In this document: positions 57,413 to 64,000 of the stretch, in pieces
How the letters are laid out: each line of letters opens with the position of its first letter
Numbering within the stretch: position 1 is the first letter of the stretch
NCBI RefSeq assembly: GCF_900112245.1
Contig: NZ_FOYX01000001.1
Coordinates: forward strand, 2,330,082 to 2,394,081
Origin: Maribacter stanieri
GTDB taxonomy: Bacteria; Bacteroidota; Bacteroidia; Flavobacteriales; Flavobacteriaceae
Reading direction: 5' to 3'
Length of the DNA: 64,000 nt
Position numbers and translations under genes: made by a program
The notes under the pieces: model-generated
The model's input: the letters and a program-made list of their open reading frames with translations, nothing else
What the model was told of the DNA's origin: nothing
Database searches by the model: none

Positions 57413-57445
57413 ATTTAGTCTAAATAAATTAGTTTTGCAAATCTA
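57413..57445. promoter_or_regulatory. Divergent promoter with palindromic operator candidates
   Basis: TAGTTTTG on the plus strand (57430-57437) directly abuts TAGATTTG on the minus strand (57438-57445); both fit the -7 box, and together they make a near-perfect palindrome. A second palindrome ATTTAG-T-CTAAAT (57413-57425) would lie just downstream of the receptor's predicted transcription start, a good position for a repressor. Confidence 0.5.
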
Positions 57446-57521
57446 ACGCAGGATTGAAAAGGGAAGTGCCGAGAAAGGAATTTAAACATACGCGAAAGGA
57501 AGTAATGCTTTGCGATAGAAA

Positions 57522-58499
57522 ATGTATATGAATATAGAGTTGCTACGTAAAGAAATAAGGGTAAAGGAGTTGTTTGAAAACGGCTACATTAATAACTCTG
57601 TGCAGTTCAATGAAGTAGAGGTGACAACCAAGGATAATACTTCATTTATAAGAGGCGCAGACTTTTCTAATACAAAATTAATTCAACAATTTGATTCTGA
57701 GATTTGTGTAACGAGTGATGAACATTTAATTAAATTTCATTTTTCTTTAGAGGGAGCTTACAATTATCAACCTTTAAGACATATAAAATATTTGGTACAA
57801 ATTCCAGAAAATCACTGCAATATGTTTTATTATCCAACAACAGAAGGTAGAGATATTTTCTTTAAGAGTAACGCTAAGTTGTTTGAGATTTATGTTAAGC
57901 CTAGTCTATTACAAAATCTTTTAGGGACTGAATTTGAAAATTCTTTTAAGAAATTAAAAGAGGCTATTGTCAATTCTAATTCATTTGTATTATGGGACAA
58001 AAGTAAATTTATACCTCCTAACATTCGAAGCAAGATAAATGAGATTATACAATGTCCGTATAAAGGCGAGATCAGAAAAACATATTTAGAAAGTAAGCTT
58101 ACGGTACTATTAATAGATTTTCTACTGGGTAGACAGACTTCTAAACTTTCCAAGAACAATATAAAATTGTTGAATTCAGATTATTTGGCGTTGGTGAAAG
58201 TTGAGGCTTACATAAGAAATAACCTCAAGGAACCATTAAAAATTTTAGACTTAGCAGACATAGCTGGTTTTAATACTACAAAATTAAAAAGAGATTTTAA
58301 AAAAGTATATGGTGTTCCTGTATTCAAATATATAACTGCGTTGAGAATGGAGGCTGCCAAATCTTTAATTACGCAAGACGGCGCAACCATTGCATTTGCA
58401 GCATACGAAGTGGGTTATGCTAATCCACAACATTTTACTACTGCCTTTAAAAGAACTATGGGGTATCTGCCAAGTGAGCTAAAACCTGCGGTTGAGTAA
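57522..58499 (+). CDS. AraC-family transcription regulator (PchR-like)
   Basis: A 325-residue regulator. The N-terminal ligand domain (~60-150) is cupin-like (IKFHFSLEGAYNYQPL); the C-terminal AraC DNA-binding domain (~225-325) has two helix-turn-helix motifs (LKILDLADIAGFNTTKLKRDFK; TIAFAAYEVGYANPQHFTTAFKRTMG). PchR-type regulators sense siderophores and activate a neighbouring TonB receptor. It is divergent from the receptor gene with 142 bp between. Start could also be ATG57528. Confidence 0.87.
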   Translation: MYMNIELLRKEIRVKELFENGYINNSVQFNEVEVTTKDNTSFIRGADFSNTKLIQQFDSEICVTSDEHLIKFHFSLEGAYNYQPLRHIKYLVQIPENHCNMFYYPTTEGRDIFFKSNAKLFEIYVKPSLLQNLLGTEFENSFKKLKEAIVNSNSFVLWDKSKFIPPNIRSKINEIIQCPYKGEIRKTYLESKLTVLLIDFLLGRQTSKLSKNNIKLLNSDYLALVKVEAYIRNNLKEPLKILDLADIAGFNTTKLKRDFKKVYGVPVFKYITALRMEAAKSLITQDGATIAFAAYEVGYANPQHFTTAFKRTMGYLPSELKPAVE

Positions 58500-58546
58500 T
58501 TCGGTTTTATTTGCAGTTGTTTTATAATTTTTATTGAATGGAAAAT

Positions 58547-59341
58547 TTATTTAATTAGCATCTTAAGAATATGTTCAACACCATTATCATCATTACTCAA
58601 AGTTTCGTATTTGGCAATTTTCTTTACATTAGGATGAGCATTTTTCATGGCAAAGCCAAATTCAGACAAGGCGAGCATTTCTAGATCATTGTTGTAGTCA
58701 CCGAATACCATTATCTCATCTGAACCAACATTGTAGCTTTTCATTAATTTTTCTAATGCGTATCCTTTATTGGCATTCATACTTGAAATGTCTAACCAAT
58801 TTTCTCCAGAAACTTTTACTTTCAAATTATCTTCAAAGTGTTTTACGTAAGGATAAATATGTTGCTCAGAACTTTCAAAATGATATATAGCAATTTTAAT
58901 CACTTCAGATTTGAAGTTAGATAGATGTTCCACTATTTCAAATTCAGTATAATATTCAGCTAATTTTTCGACAAATTCGTTAGACTTGTTGGTTAGGTAT
59001 GCTTTATGTTTAGTGCAAATAACAGGATGAATTCCTGGTATTTTATCAAGTGTTTTCAGTATATCCTCAACGTAATGTTTGTCTAGTGGCGTAGCTAGAA
59101 GCTCAGTTTGCTGTTTCATGGCAAAACCTCCATTTTCTGCAATTACAATGATATCATCTTTAATAGTATATAATTTATCAATTATACTATTGTATTGTCT
59201 GCCACTTGCGGCTACAAAGGTTATACCTTGAGATTTTAACCCTTTAAAGAGTTCAAAGAATTGGTCACTAACTTCATGTTGTGAGTTTAAAAGAGTCCCA
59301 TCCATATCAGAAACAACCATTTTTATCTTTGATAAATCCAT
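58547..59341 (-). CDS. Cof-type HAD hydrolase
   Basis: About 265 residues from ATG59341 (MDLSKIKMVVSDMDGTLLN). The frame extends to 59386, but a minus-strand -7 box TATCTTTG (59360-59367) lies inside that extension, so the later start is preferred. Motif I is DMDGTLLN and motif IV GDYNNDLEML, with an inserted C2B-type cap as in the Cof-like IIB family. It dephosphorylates sugar phosphates or flavin mononucleotide-like substrates; which one is not known. Confidence 0.88.
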   Translation of the reverse strand: MDLSKIKMVVSDMDGTLLNSQHEVSDQFFELFKGLKSQGITFVAASGRQYNSIIDKLYTIKDDIIVIAENGGFAMKQQTELLATPLDKHYVEDILKTLDKIPGIHPVICTKHKAYLTNKSNEFVEKLAEYYTEFEIVEHLSNFKSEVIKIAIYHFESSEQHIYPYVKHFEDNLKVKVSGENWLDISSMNANKGYALEKLMKSYNVGSDEIMVFGDYNNDLEMLALSEFGFAMKNAHPNVKKIAKYETLSNDDNGVEHILKMLIK

Positions 59342-59432
59342 ATACATTAAATTTTGCAGCAAAGATATTTGAATGCCGGTTAACAAGGGGATGGTATAGC
59401 TTAAAGTTTTACCTTTATTTAATTAATTATAT

Positions 59433-59858
59433 ATGATGAAGTTGTTTCAAAAAGAGGTAGTTCTACCTTCATATTCAAGAGGGTTTCACATTGTTACAAA
59501 TCAAATTGTTTCAAAAATACCAGAGATAGAAAAAATAAATAACGGTTTCCTTCAGGTATTCATAAAACATACTTCTGCAAGTCTTACCATTAATGAGAAT
59601 GCGGATCCCACTGTAAGAGAAGATTTTGAATCGCATATTAATATTTTAGTTCCGGAAAATGCCTCATATTACAAACATGACTATGAAGGATCAGATGATA
59701 TGCCGGCGCATATTAAATCTTCATTAATGGGAGCATCTGTGCAAGTGCCGGTGACTAATGGTAGATTAAACATGGGTATATGGCAAGGAATTTACCTGTG
59801 TGAACACAGAAATTATGCCTCAGGTAGAAACCTTGTATTGACATTATGGGGAATTTGA
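59433..59858 (+). CDS. YjbQ/UPF0047 family protein
   Basis: A 141-residue trimeric-type protein. It has the family signature HTSASLTINENADPTVREDFE (visible here from HTSAS to RED) and the end motif GIYLCEHRNYASGRN. Members such as YjbQ have been shown to possess secondary thiamine-phosphate synthase activity. Three histidines (HTSAS, YKHDY, CEHR) probably form a metal site. It is followed 32 bp later by a small EF-hand gene, probably in the same transcript. Confidence 0.9.
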   Translation: MMKLFQKEVVLPSYSRGFHIVTNQIVSKIPEIEKINNGFLQVFIKHTSASLTINENADPTVREDFESHINILVPENASYYKHDYEGSDDMPAHIKSSLMGASVQVPVTNGRLNMGIWQGIYLCEHRNYASGRNLVLTLWGI

Positions 59859-59890
59859 TTTAAATTAAGGTCAATAAAAATAAAGGAATT

Positions 59891-60169
59891 ATGACAACTG
59901 AAGAATCTATATTAAACAAGATACAAATACTCATTGCTAATCATTTTGAAACACCTGAAATGGCTTTTAATTTTTTTGATAAGGATAATGATCAGAAACT
60001 TACAAAAGGAGAGATAGTAAAGCTATTGAAGGATGCTGAAATAAGCGGATTTATTAGAGGTATTGTAAGGTCAAAGCTTATAGAAGGATATGATAAAAAT
60101 GGTGACGAATTAATAGACTGGGAAGAATTTAAATTGGCCATTGCTAAAATTAAAAAATCCGATTCGTGA
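59891..60169 (+). CDS. Small EF-hand protein
   Basis: A 92-residue soluble protein with two canonical EF-hand loops: DKDNDQKLTKGE (residues ~32-43) and DKNGDELIDWEE (~71-82). It has no signal peptide and is predicted to bind calcium in the cytoplasm. Its TGA stop codon (60167-60169) falls inside the loop of the transcription terminator. Role unknown. Confidence 0.85.
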   Translation: MTTEESILNKIQILIANHFETPEMAFNFFDKDNDQKLTKGEIVKLLKDAEISGFIRGIVRSKLIEGYDKNGDELIDWEEFKLAIAKIKKSDS

Positions 60170-60182
60170 GAATCGGATTTTT
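60153..60182. terminator. Bidirectional terminator overlapping the EF-hand gene end
   Basis: AAAAATCCGATTC (60153-60165) pairs with GAATCGGATTTTT (60170-60182) around GTGA. It lies between convergent genes and can stop both the EF-hand transcript and the ribosomal-protein operon. Confidence 0.9.
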
Positions 60183-60205
60183 CAAAAAGTGAGATTGTTA
60201 TTAAT

Positions 60206-60550
60206 TTATTTTACCTGATCTACAACTGCCTTAAAGGCGTCTGGGTGGTTCATTGCTAAATCTGCAAGAACTTTTCTGTTAAGTTCTATGTTATTAGCTT
60301 TTACTTTTCCCATAAATTGAGAGTAAGACATTCCGTGTTGTCTGGCACCTGCATTAATACGGGTAATCCATAATGAACGGAAAGTTCTTTTCTTGTTTCT
60401 ACGGTCTCTATAAGCATATAACATTGCTTTTTCAACCGCATTTTTGGCTACTGTCCAAACGTTTTTACGTCTTCCAAAGTAACCTTTGGCTTGCTTCATT
60501 ACCTTTTTTCTTCTGGCTCTTGAAGCTACTGCATTTACTGATCTTGGCAT
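60206..60550 (-). CDS. rplT: Ribosomal protein L20
   Basis: A 114-residue L20, complete: [28 protein letters not shown] opening (shown to residue 28 in outline) and [18 protein letters not shown] in the middle. L20 is needed early in 50S assembly and acts as the translational repressor of its own operon in other bacteria. Last gene of thrS-infC-rpmI-rplT; a bidirectional terminator lies downstream. Confidence 0.97.
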   Translation of the reverse strand: MPRSVNAVASRARRKKVMKQAKGYFGRRKNVWTVAKNAVEKAMLYAYRDRRNKKRTFRSLWITRINAGARQHGMSYSQFMGKVKANNIELNRKVLADLAMNHPDAFKAVVDQVK

Positions 60551-60647
60551 TTTTTTCTAATTTTTTGTAGTAGGCGCCCTCTTTATTTTAAGGAACTTTT
60601 ATGGCCTAACTCCATGGTTAATAATTTTACCTTTTAAAGAACTTAGT

Positions 60648-60845
60648 TTACTTTAAACGTAACTGCTCTTTAATACTGTTAACATCTGCTTGATGAACTA
60701 AACCATCATGTGTTAACTTTAGTTTACGCTTTTTAGACTTTTTAGTCAAGATGTGACTCTTAAAAGCGTGCTTTCTTTTAATTTTACCTGTACCTGTAAG
60801 CTTAAAACGCTTTTTAGCACTGGATTTTGTTTTTTGTTTAGGCAT
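60648..60845 (-). CDS. rpmI: Ribosomal protein L35
   Basis: A 65-residue L35 ([20 protein letters not shown] opening, then [26 protein letters not shown] basic stretch). The leader contains AGGAG seven to eleven bases before the ATG, an actual Shine-Dalgarno sequence, which is uncommon in this phylum. Two hairpins lie between infC and this gene (60882-60954), where L20 autoregulation may act. Confidence 0.97.
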   Translation of the reverse strand: MPKQKTKSSAKKRFKLTGTGKIKRKHAFKSHILTKKSKKRKLKLTHDGLVHQADVNSIKEQLRLK

Positions 60846-60881
60846 TTTCTCCTAGTTTATATATTAATCTCACTTTGCATG

Positions 60882-60954
60882 CTAAACGCTGCCCACAATT
60901 GCAAGCAGCGTTTAGTATTTTATAAATACATTCGGTAGCAGAGCTAAGCCGAAT
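60882..60954 (-). ncRNA. Tandem hairpins in the infC-rpmI gap (possible L20 regulatory site)
   Basis: First hairpin: ATTCGG/CCGAAT (60930-60935 with 60949-60954) with an inner TAGC/GCTA stem and TCT loop. Second: an 11-bp perfect stem (60882-60892 with 60905-60915). No T tract follows, so they are not terminators. The position matches that of L20-dependent control in other bacteria. Confidence 0.5.
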
Positions 60955-60961
60955 TATTATT

Positions 60962-61519
60962 TTACTTTCCTTTAGTCTTAGGGGCAATGAACATGGTCAT
61001 ACGCTTACCTTCTAATTTAGGCATCTGTTCTACCTTTCCTAATTCTTCTAATTCAGAAGCTAGTTTTAATAGTAAAATTTCACCTTGATCTTTATAAACT
61101 ATAGAACGACCTTTAAAAAATACATACGCTTTTAATTTAGCTCCTTCTTTTAGAAACTTTTCGGCATGCTTCTTTTTAAAGTCATAATCATGATCATCTG
61201 TATTAGGACCAAATCTTATTTCCTTTACTACAACCTTGGAAGCTTTCGCTTTCATGGCTTTATCCCTTTTCTTTTGTTCGTATAAAAACTTTTTATACTC
61301 CATTATTTTACAAACAGGAGGATCTGCTTTTGGTGAAATTTCCACCAAATCCAAACCTAATTCTACTGCTTTCTCAAGAGCCTGAGGAAAAGGATATACA
61401 CCTACTTCAACATTGTCACCTACCAACCTAACTTTTGGGGCCGTTATCTTTTCATTGATATTGTGGGGATTCTTATTTTCCCTTCTAGGTTGTGGTCGAA
61501 ATCTTTTACGTATTGCTAT
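60962..61519 (-). CDS. infC: Translation initiation factor IF-3
   Basis: About 185 residues from an ATA codon at 61519. IF-3 conserved N-terminal sequence ([24 protein letters not shown]) is encoded well upstream of any ATG. In that frame no ATG, GTG or TTG occurs before it; the open region after the last stop reads AAT TAT TTA GTC ATA GCA ATA. E. coli infC also uses a rare codon (AUU), which allows autoregulation by IF-3. The C-terminal half ([28 protein letters not shown]-like [11 protein letters not shown]) is complete. Starts 24 bp after the thrS stop. Confidence 0.93.
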   Translation of the reverse strand: MAIRKRFRPQPRRENKNPHNINEKITAPKVRLVGDNVEVGVYPFPQALEKAVELGLDLVEISPKADPPVCKIMEYKKFLYEQKKRDKAMKAKASKVVVKEIRFGPNTDDHDYDFKKKHAEKFLKEGAKLKAYVFFKGRSIVYKDQGEILLLKLASELEELGKVEQMPKLEGKRMTMFIAPKTKGK

Positions 61520-61543
61520 GACTAAATAATTTTAATTAAACTT

Positions 61544-63490
61544 TTATTCTTTAAACGTCTTTAAGGTACTATTTATTTCTTTGTTGACCAAGTCTGTAAA
61601 CATAGTTACGTCAATCGCTCCTAAGTCTTCACCTCCGTGTTTACGTACAGAAATCGTGTTTGCGACTTCGTCATTTTCCCCAACGATAAGCATAAATGGT
61701 ATCTTACTCATTTCTGCTTCTCGTATTTTCTTGCCAATAGTCTCGTTTCTACTATCGATAAGGGCGCGAATTTCGTTATTTTCTAGGGATTTTAAAACTT
61801 TTTCAGCATATTTTTCATGTTTTTCGCTAACAGGAAGAATAATAGCTTGTTCAGGGGTTAACCATAAAGGGAAATTACCACCTGTATGTTCTAGCAATAA
61901 TGCTATGAAACGTTCCATACTTCCAAAGGGAGCACGGTGAATCATTACTGGTCTATGTAATTCGTTATCACTGCCCTTATAAGTTAAATCAAACCTTTCT
62001 GGTAAATTATAATCTACTTGAATTGTACCTAGTTGCCATTGTCTACCTAAGGCATCTTTTACCATGAAATCTAACTTAGGACCATAAAAAGCAGCTTCCC
62101 CACTTTCTATAACATAATTCAGCCCTTTTTCCTTGGCGGCATTTATTATGGCCTGTTCTGCTTTTTCCCAGTTTTCAACTGATCCAATGTATTTATCAGG
62201 ATTGTCTAAATCGCGTACAGATACTTGTGCGGTAAAGTTGTCAAAACCTAATGATCCCAAAACATATAAGGATAGGTCAATAACATTTTTAAACTCTTCG
62301 TCAAGTTGATCTGGTGTACAGAAAATATGTGCATCATCTTGAGTGAATCCTCTAACTCTTGTAAGTCCATGGAGTTCTCCACTTTGTTCGTACCTATATA
62401 CTGTACCGAATTCAGCAAATCTTTTTGGAAGTTCTCTATAGCTAAAAGGTTTTGCATTATAAATTTCACAATGATGAGGGCAGTTCATTGGTTTTAACAA
62501 GAACTCCTCATCTTCCTTAGGGGTGTGTATAGGCTGAAAACTATCGGCACCATACTTTTCATAATGTCCAGAAGTAACGTAAAGTTCTTTTTGACCAATA
62601 TGTGGTGTAACTACCATTTCATATCCAGCTTTCTTTTGAGCCTTTTTCAGAAATTGCTCAAGTCGTTCACGTAATGCTGCTCCTTTAGGTAGCCATAAAG
62701 GTAAACCTTGACCAACTTTTTGAGAGAAAGTGAATAGTTCTAATTCTTTGCCTAATTTTCTATGATCACGCTTTTTAGCTTCTTCTAAAAGCTCAAGATA
62801 TTCTGTAAGCTCTTTTTGTTTTGGAAAGGATATACCATATATACGGGTAAGTTGAGGATTGTTTTCGTTTCCTCTCCAATATGCACCGGCAACACTTAAA
62901 ATTTTGATTGCTTTTACAATACCTGTATTAGGTATATGTCCACCTCTACACAAATCTGTAAATGTATCGTGATCACAAAACGTTATGGTTCCGTCTTCTA
63001 AATTCTCTATCAATTCTACTTTGTACTCGTTTCCTTGCTTTTTATAAAAGGATAAAGCATCAGCTTTTGATACTTCTCTCATTTTATATTCATGCTTGCC
63101 TCGAGCTATCTCTATTGCCTTTTTTTCAATGGCAGGAAAGTCTTTGTCAGATATAGAGCCATTTGGGAGTTCTATATCATAATAGAATCCGTTATCTATC
63201 GCTGGACCTATTGTTAATTTTACTCCAGGATAAAGTTCTTCTATAGCTTGTGCTACAATATGTGAGGTAGAATGCCAAAAAGCAGTTTTGCCTTCCTTAT
63301 CATTCCAAGTGTATAATACTAAGCTGCCGTCAGTTTCTAATGAGGTGACAGTTTCAACAATGGTATTGTTGAATTTTGCTGAAATTACATTACGGGCTAA
63401 TCCCTCGCTAATGCTTTTTGCAACCTCCATAGGGGTTGTTCCTTTTTCAAACTCCTTAACCGATCCATCGGGTAGTGTAATTTTAATCAT
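61544..63490 (-). CDS. thrS: Threonyl-tRNA synthetase
   Basis: A 648-residue class II synthetase. TGS domain (1-60), editing domain ([11 protein letters not shown] and the conserved C-R-G-H segment [12 protein letters not shown]), and catalytic core with the zinc ligand in [10 protein letters not shown] and class II motif [21 protein letters not shown], then the anticodon-binding domain (~545-648). The promoter lies only ~20 bp upstream, so there is no room for a T-box or threonyl-operator leader. First gene of the operon with infC, rpmI and rplT. Confidence 0.96.
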   Translation of the reverse strand: MIKITLPDGSVKEFEKGTTPMEVAKSISEGLARNVISAKFNNTIVETVTSLETDGSLVLYTWNDKEGKTAFWHSTSHIVAQAIEELYPGVKLTIGPAIDNGFYYDIELPNGSISDKDFPAIEKKAIEIARGKHEYKMREVSKADALSFYKKQGNEYKVELIENLEDGTITFCDHDTFTDLCRGGHIPNTGIVKAIKILSVAGAYWRGNENNPQLTRIYGISFPKQKELTEYLELLEEAKKRDHRKLGKELELFTFSQKVGQGLPLWLPKGAALRERLEQFLKKAQKKAGYEMVVTPHIGQKELYVTSGHYEKYGADSFQPIHTPKEDEEFLLKPMNCPHHCEIYNAKPFSYRELPKRFAEFGTVYRYEQSGELHGLTRVRGFTQDDAHIFCTPDQLDEEFKNVIDLSLYVLGSLGFDNFTAQVSVRDLDNPDKYIGSVENWEKAEQAIINAAKEKGLNYVIESGEAAFYGPKLDFMVKDALGRQWQLGTIQVDYNLPERFDLTYKGSDNELHRPVMIHRAPFGSMERFIALLLEHTGGNFPLWLTPEQAIILPVSEKHEKYAEKVLKSLENNEIRALIDSRNETIGKKIREAEMSKIPFMLIVGENDEVANTISVRKHGGEDLGAIDVTMFTDLVNKEINSTLKTFKE

Positions 63491-63513
63491 TTGTCTTACA
63501 TATTATAGGGGTG

Positions 63514-63544
63514 CAAAGATAATATGAACTATCCACGTCTACAA
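63514..63544 (-). promoter_or_regulatory. Promoter of the thrS operon
   Basis: Minus-strand TTG (63542-63544), 20 bp, TATCTTTG (63514-63521). Transcription would start about 18 bases before the thrS ATG. Confidence 0.75.
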
Positions 63545-63776
63545 TAGAATGGTGTTATGATTTGCTTTTTGGTTTTTTTGGGGTAGATGTATTCCATGTT
63601 GCATAGGGTTGTAGGGGGGGTGAAGTTGTCATATATATGATAGGTCAATAGTGGTTCGGTATTGCATCTATAATTAAAAAGCGGTGATGTAATATTATTC
63701 CGGAGTTGTAAAAACCTGTAAACAAAGGTGTTGTGTGTTGGTGCAAAAAACTTTGTTTATTTTGTTTTAAAAGTAG

Positions 63777-63806
63777 TTGTGTATTTAGAAATAGTGTGTA
63801 CATTTG
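63777..63806 (+). promoter_or_regulatory. Stable-RNA-type promoter P1
   Basis: TTG (63777-63779), 19 bp, TACATTTG (63799-63806), followed by CACCCCGC. Nearly the same downstream sequence follows the tRNA-Lys promoter. Confidence 0.8.
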
Positions 63807-63914
63807 CACCCCGCAAACGAGGAAGATTAGTTCTGAATCGGGAGTTGGAAAAAGGTTCATGTATATGTTGATTTGATCTGGGAAAAAAGAAAAAATATTT
63901 TTTTTCGATAAAAG

Positions 63915-63944
63915 TTGTCAGGTTAAAAAACAGTTGTATATTTG
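63915..63944 (+). promoter_or_regulatory. Stable-RNA-type promoter P2
   Basis: TTG (63915-63917), 19 bp, TATATTTG (63937-63944), followed by CAGCCGC. It is 138 bp downstream of P1 with identical spacing, suggesting tandem promoters of an rRNA or tRNA operon outside the window. Confidence 0.82.
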
Positions 63945-64000
63945 CAGCCGCTTAGGGAAACACCTAAGGGAAACGAAGCGAAGGAATCGAGAGATTCGGT
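63945..64000 (+). other. Leader of a probable stable-RNA operon (cut by window end)
   Basis: The last 56 bases have two short hairpins: CTTAGG/CCTAAG (63951-63956 with 63963-63968) and GAATC/GATTC (63984-63988 with 63993-63997). No mature RNA sequence is recognisable yet. The rest of 63491-63776 is AT-rich and shows no gene. Confidence 0.45.

Noticed and set aside
63490..63545. T-box or threonyl-operator leader before thrS
   Set aside because: The promoter lies about 20 bases before the start codon, leaving no space for a leader structure.

Overview
The window looks like a chromosomal segment of a marine member of the Flavobacteriaceae (Bacteroidota; a Maribacter/Zobellia-like organism is a guess, the family is not). 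The support is: AT-rich DNA; type IX secretion (T9SS) C-terminal signals; PorP/SprF and PorE-like proteins; a TonB-dependent receptor with a carboxypeptidase-regulatory-like N-terminus; and promoters of the Bacteroidota type (TTG, about 17-20 bp, TAnnTTTG) in front of several genes. Shine-Dalgarno sequences are mostly absent; rpmI is an exception.

Layout. 0-7.7 kb: a tightly packed three-gene operon on the minus strand (large polytopic membrane protein, Ig-like lipoprotein, membrane-anchored clan GH-A glycosidase), divergent from an unusual gene that fuses a response-regulator receiver domain to a family-2 glycosyltransferase. I read this as a phosphorylation-gated envelope-glycan module, by inference. 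7.8-13.2 kb: FUSC-type membrane protein, CAT-like acetyltransferase, DUF4303 protein, a frameshifted pseudogene and a YbdG-type mechanosensitive channel. 13.2-20.9 kb: a minus-strand stress/metabolism cluster with a universal stress protein, two GreA/Rnk-like proteins, glutamate dehydrogenase, a small Cys-rich protein, a 4-helix-bundle membrane sensor without an output domain, an exported protein, and a soluble histidine kinase with a sigma-54-type response regulator.

21.8-38.6 kb: a 4,629-residue T9SS type-B surface protein (13 exact-length 66-residue thrombospondin-type-3 units, then 15 Ig-like repeats) in an operon with PorP/SprF and PorE-like genes, closed by a strong terminator. 38.7-42.3 kb: a mini T9SS type-A protein and a tail-fibre-like protein with a self-cleaving S74 chaperone. 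42.4-42.7 kb: two identical tRNA-Lys genes.

42.8-53.5 kb: housekeeping genes (aroK, phosphoribosyltransferase, S4 protein, FKBP lipoprotein, porin, tgt, LptF/G-type permease, EamA transporter, accA, dnaB) and an exported protein often mislabelled asparagine synthetase B. 53.6-58.5 kb: a probable metal/siderophore uptake locus (DUF4374 lipoprotein, TonB-dependent receptor, divergent AraC regulator). 58.5-63.5 kb: HAD phosphatase, YjbQ, EF-hand protein and the classical thrS-infC-rpmI-rplT operon, with infC apparently lacking a normal start codon. The window ends in two tandem promoters of the type seen upstream of the tRNA-Lys gene, so a stable-RNA operon probably begins just beyond it.

The observations I would follow first are the receiver-glycosyltransferase fusion and its divergent operon, the tgt gene without its zinc cysteines, the SSB-like tail on DnaB, the small protein plus S74 tail-fibre pair, and the AUA-start infC with tandem hairpins downstream.
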